Origin: Marinitoga sp. 38H-ov
GTDB lineage: Bacteria > Thermotogota > Thermotogae > Petrotogales > Petrotogaceae
Assembly (NCBI RefSeq): GCF_011057715.1
Contig: NZ_LNGH01000008.1
Span: 1 to 64,000, forward strand
Reading direction: 5' to 3'
DNA length: 64,000 nucleotides
Shown here: in pieces, positions 63,641 to 64,000 of the stretch
Layout of the letters: the number at the start of each line of letters is the position of its first letter
How positions within the stretch are numbered: the stretch's first letter is position 1
Notes under the pieces: generated by a model
Told to the model about the DNA's origin: nothing
Databases searched by the model: none
The model's input: only the letters and a program-made list of their open reading frames with translations
Translations under genes and position numbers: made by a program

Positions 63641-64000
63641 TTGAATAATATGTTCTGACATATTTATTATTGTCAATGGAATATTCCAATCCCAATTATC
63701 CGGATATGTATTATCTGGTATAGTATCTGGTGATGATGATCCATCACCTCCAACTATAGTTCCAACAAATTTAATTTTGTCTCCAATACTTAATCCTAAA
63801 TCTGATAATTTTATTTTAACTTCCATTATAGGATCTGTATTATTCTTTAATATCATATAATCATCATGTTTTGTCTTGGTTGTAGTGCTATCAACAGTCC
63901 ATAATTCTGGATCATTATGTTCCCATGCAGCTACAAAGAAATGAATTGGTGTTCCGTCTTGAGTTTGTATCACTCTATTCCAAGCTCCAAAATTCATATC
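63638..64000 (-). CDS. Secreted carbohydrate-active protein, C-terminal end (partial, 120 aa seen)
   Basis: The frame runs off the window at 64000, so this is the C-terminus of a longer protein. The visible part contains NFGAWNRVIQTQDG, then MEVKIKLSDLGLSIGDKIKFV and GGDGSSSPDTIPD, ending WNIPLTIINMSEHIIQ. This resembles the C-terminal domain of glucodextranase and of bacterial amylopullulanases (DOMON-like). The rest of the protein is probably a glycoside hydrolase or glycan-binding protein. The first Met in view is not necessarily the start. Confidence 0.65.
   Translation of the reverse strand, partial: DMNFGAWNRVIQTQDGTPIHFFVAAWEHNDPELWTVDSTTTKTKHDDYMILKNNTDPIMEVKIKLSDLGLSIGDKIKFVGTIVGGDGSSSPDTIPDNTYPDNWDWNIPLTIINMSEHIIQ

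Noticed and set aside
1-64000. CRISPR arrays, rRNA, tRNA, riboswitches, prophage genes
   Set aside because: I looked for regular repeats, tRNA-like cloverleaf parts and phage gene clusters and found none. A covariance-model scan could still find a structured RNA I cannot see.

Overview
The window looks like chromosomal DNA of a Petrotogales member of the Thermotogota, most likely Marinitoga or a close relative. This is inferred from very low GC (my estimate, under 30%), flagellin with SecDF-YajC, a compact DnaE-type polymerase, a MalE-like binding protein, outer-membrane (toga) beta-barrels, and core-gene sequences typical of that phylum. I saw no rRNA, tRNA or CRISPR array. Genes are tightly packed in operons with TAATG/ATGA junctions, strong GGAGG-type ribosome sites and several TTG starts. 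Many promoters carry an extended -10 (TGnTATAAT) with no clear -35 box.

Layout. 0-1.5 kb: two tandem flagellin genes, the first cut by the window edge. 1.6-4.3 kb (minus): yajC-secD-secF. 4.4-10.1 kb: one eight-gene operon of coiled-coil protein, ZapA-like, murI, rapZ, whiA, nrdR, greA, lysS. 10.2-14.9 kb: rpmB, a compact dnaE, rimP-nusA and a Fur-family regulator. 14.9-15.5 kb: a decayed IS3-family relic, the only gene-free stretch over 300 bp. 15.5-18.5 kb (minus): lon-engB. 18.7-23.0 kb: a TagA/WecG glycosyltransferase, a DUF1622 membrane protein, dprA, a FlgT-like lipoprotein that seems to start at AUU, and an orphan MalE-like protein. 23.0-27.4 kb: a PhnP-like hydrolase, yfcE, then a zinc-type operon (SmtB-like repressor with operator, CDF exporter, LUD protein, two half-permeases). 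27.5-39.0 kb: a GGDEF cyclase, a secreted unknown, secA, prfB, a FolD-like protein with altered catalytic positions, a DUF1292 protein and smc.

39.2-49.5 kb is the most unusual accessory region. It is a nine-gene operon: a three-subunit molybdenum hydroxylase, a UraA-like nucleobase permease, three proteins resembling the AllH/AllF/AllG oxamate carbamoyltransferase set, a metal-dependent cyclase-family hydrolase and a GNAT-like protein. It reads as uptake, oxidation, ring opening and phosphorolysis of a purine- or pyrimidine-derived ureide to carbamoyl phosphate. The substrate is not determined.

49.5-52.3 kb (minus): ATP-type PEP carboxykinase and an MFS transporter. 52.4-57.6 kb (minus): glycan genes (DegT aminotransferase, CapD-like dehydratase, WecA/TagO-like transferase) and an acidic unknown. 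The WecA-type product is the class of lipid acceptor used by the TagA/WecG enzyme at 18.7 kb. 57.7-60.1 kb (minus): ylxQ-infB, separated here from rimP-nusA. 60.2-64 kb (minus): an envelope carbohydrate locus with a glucodextranase-like C-terminal fragment, a CBM48-like lipoprotein and two putative outer-membrane beta-barrels, one with its own CBM48 domain.
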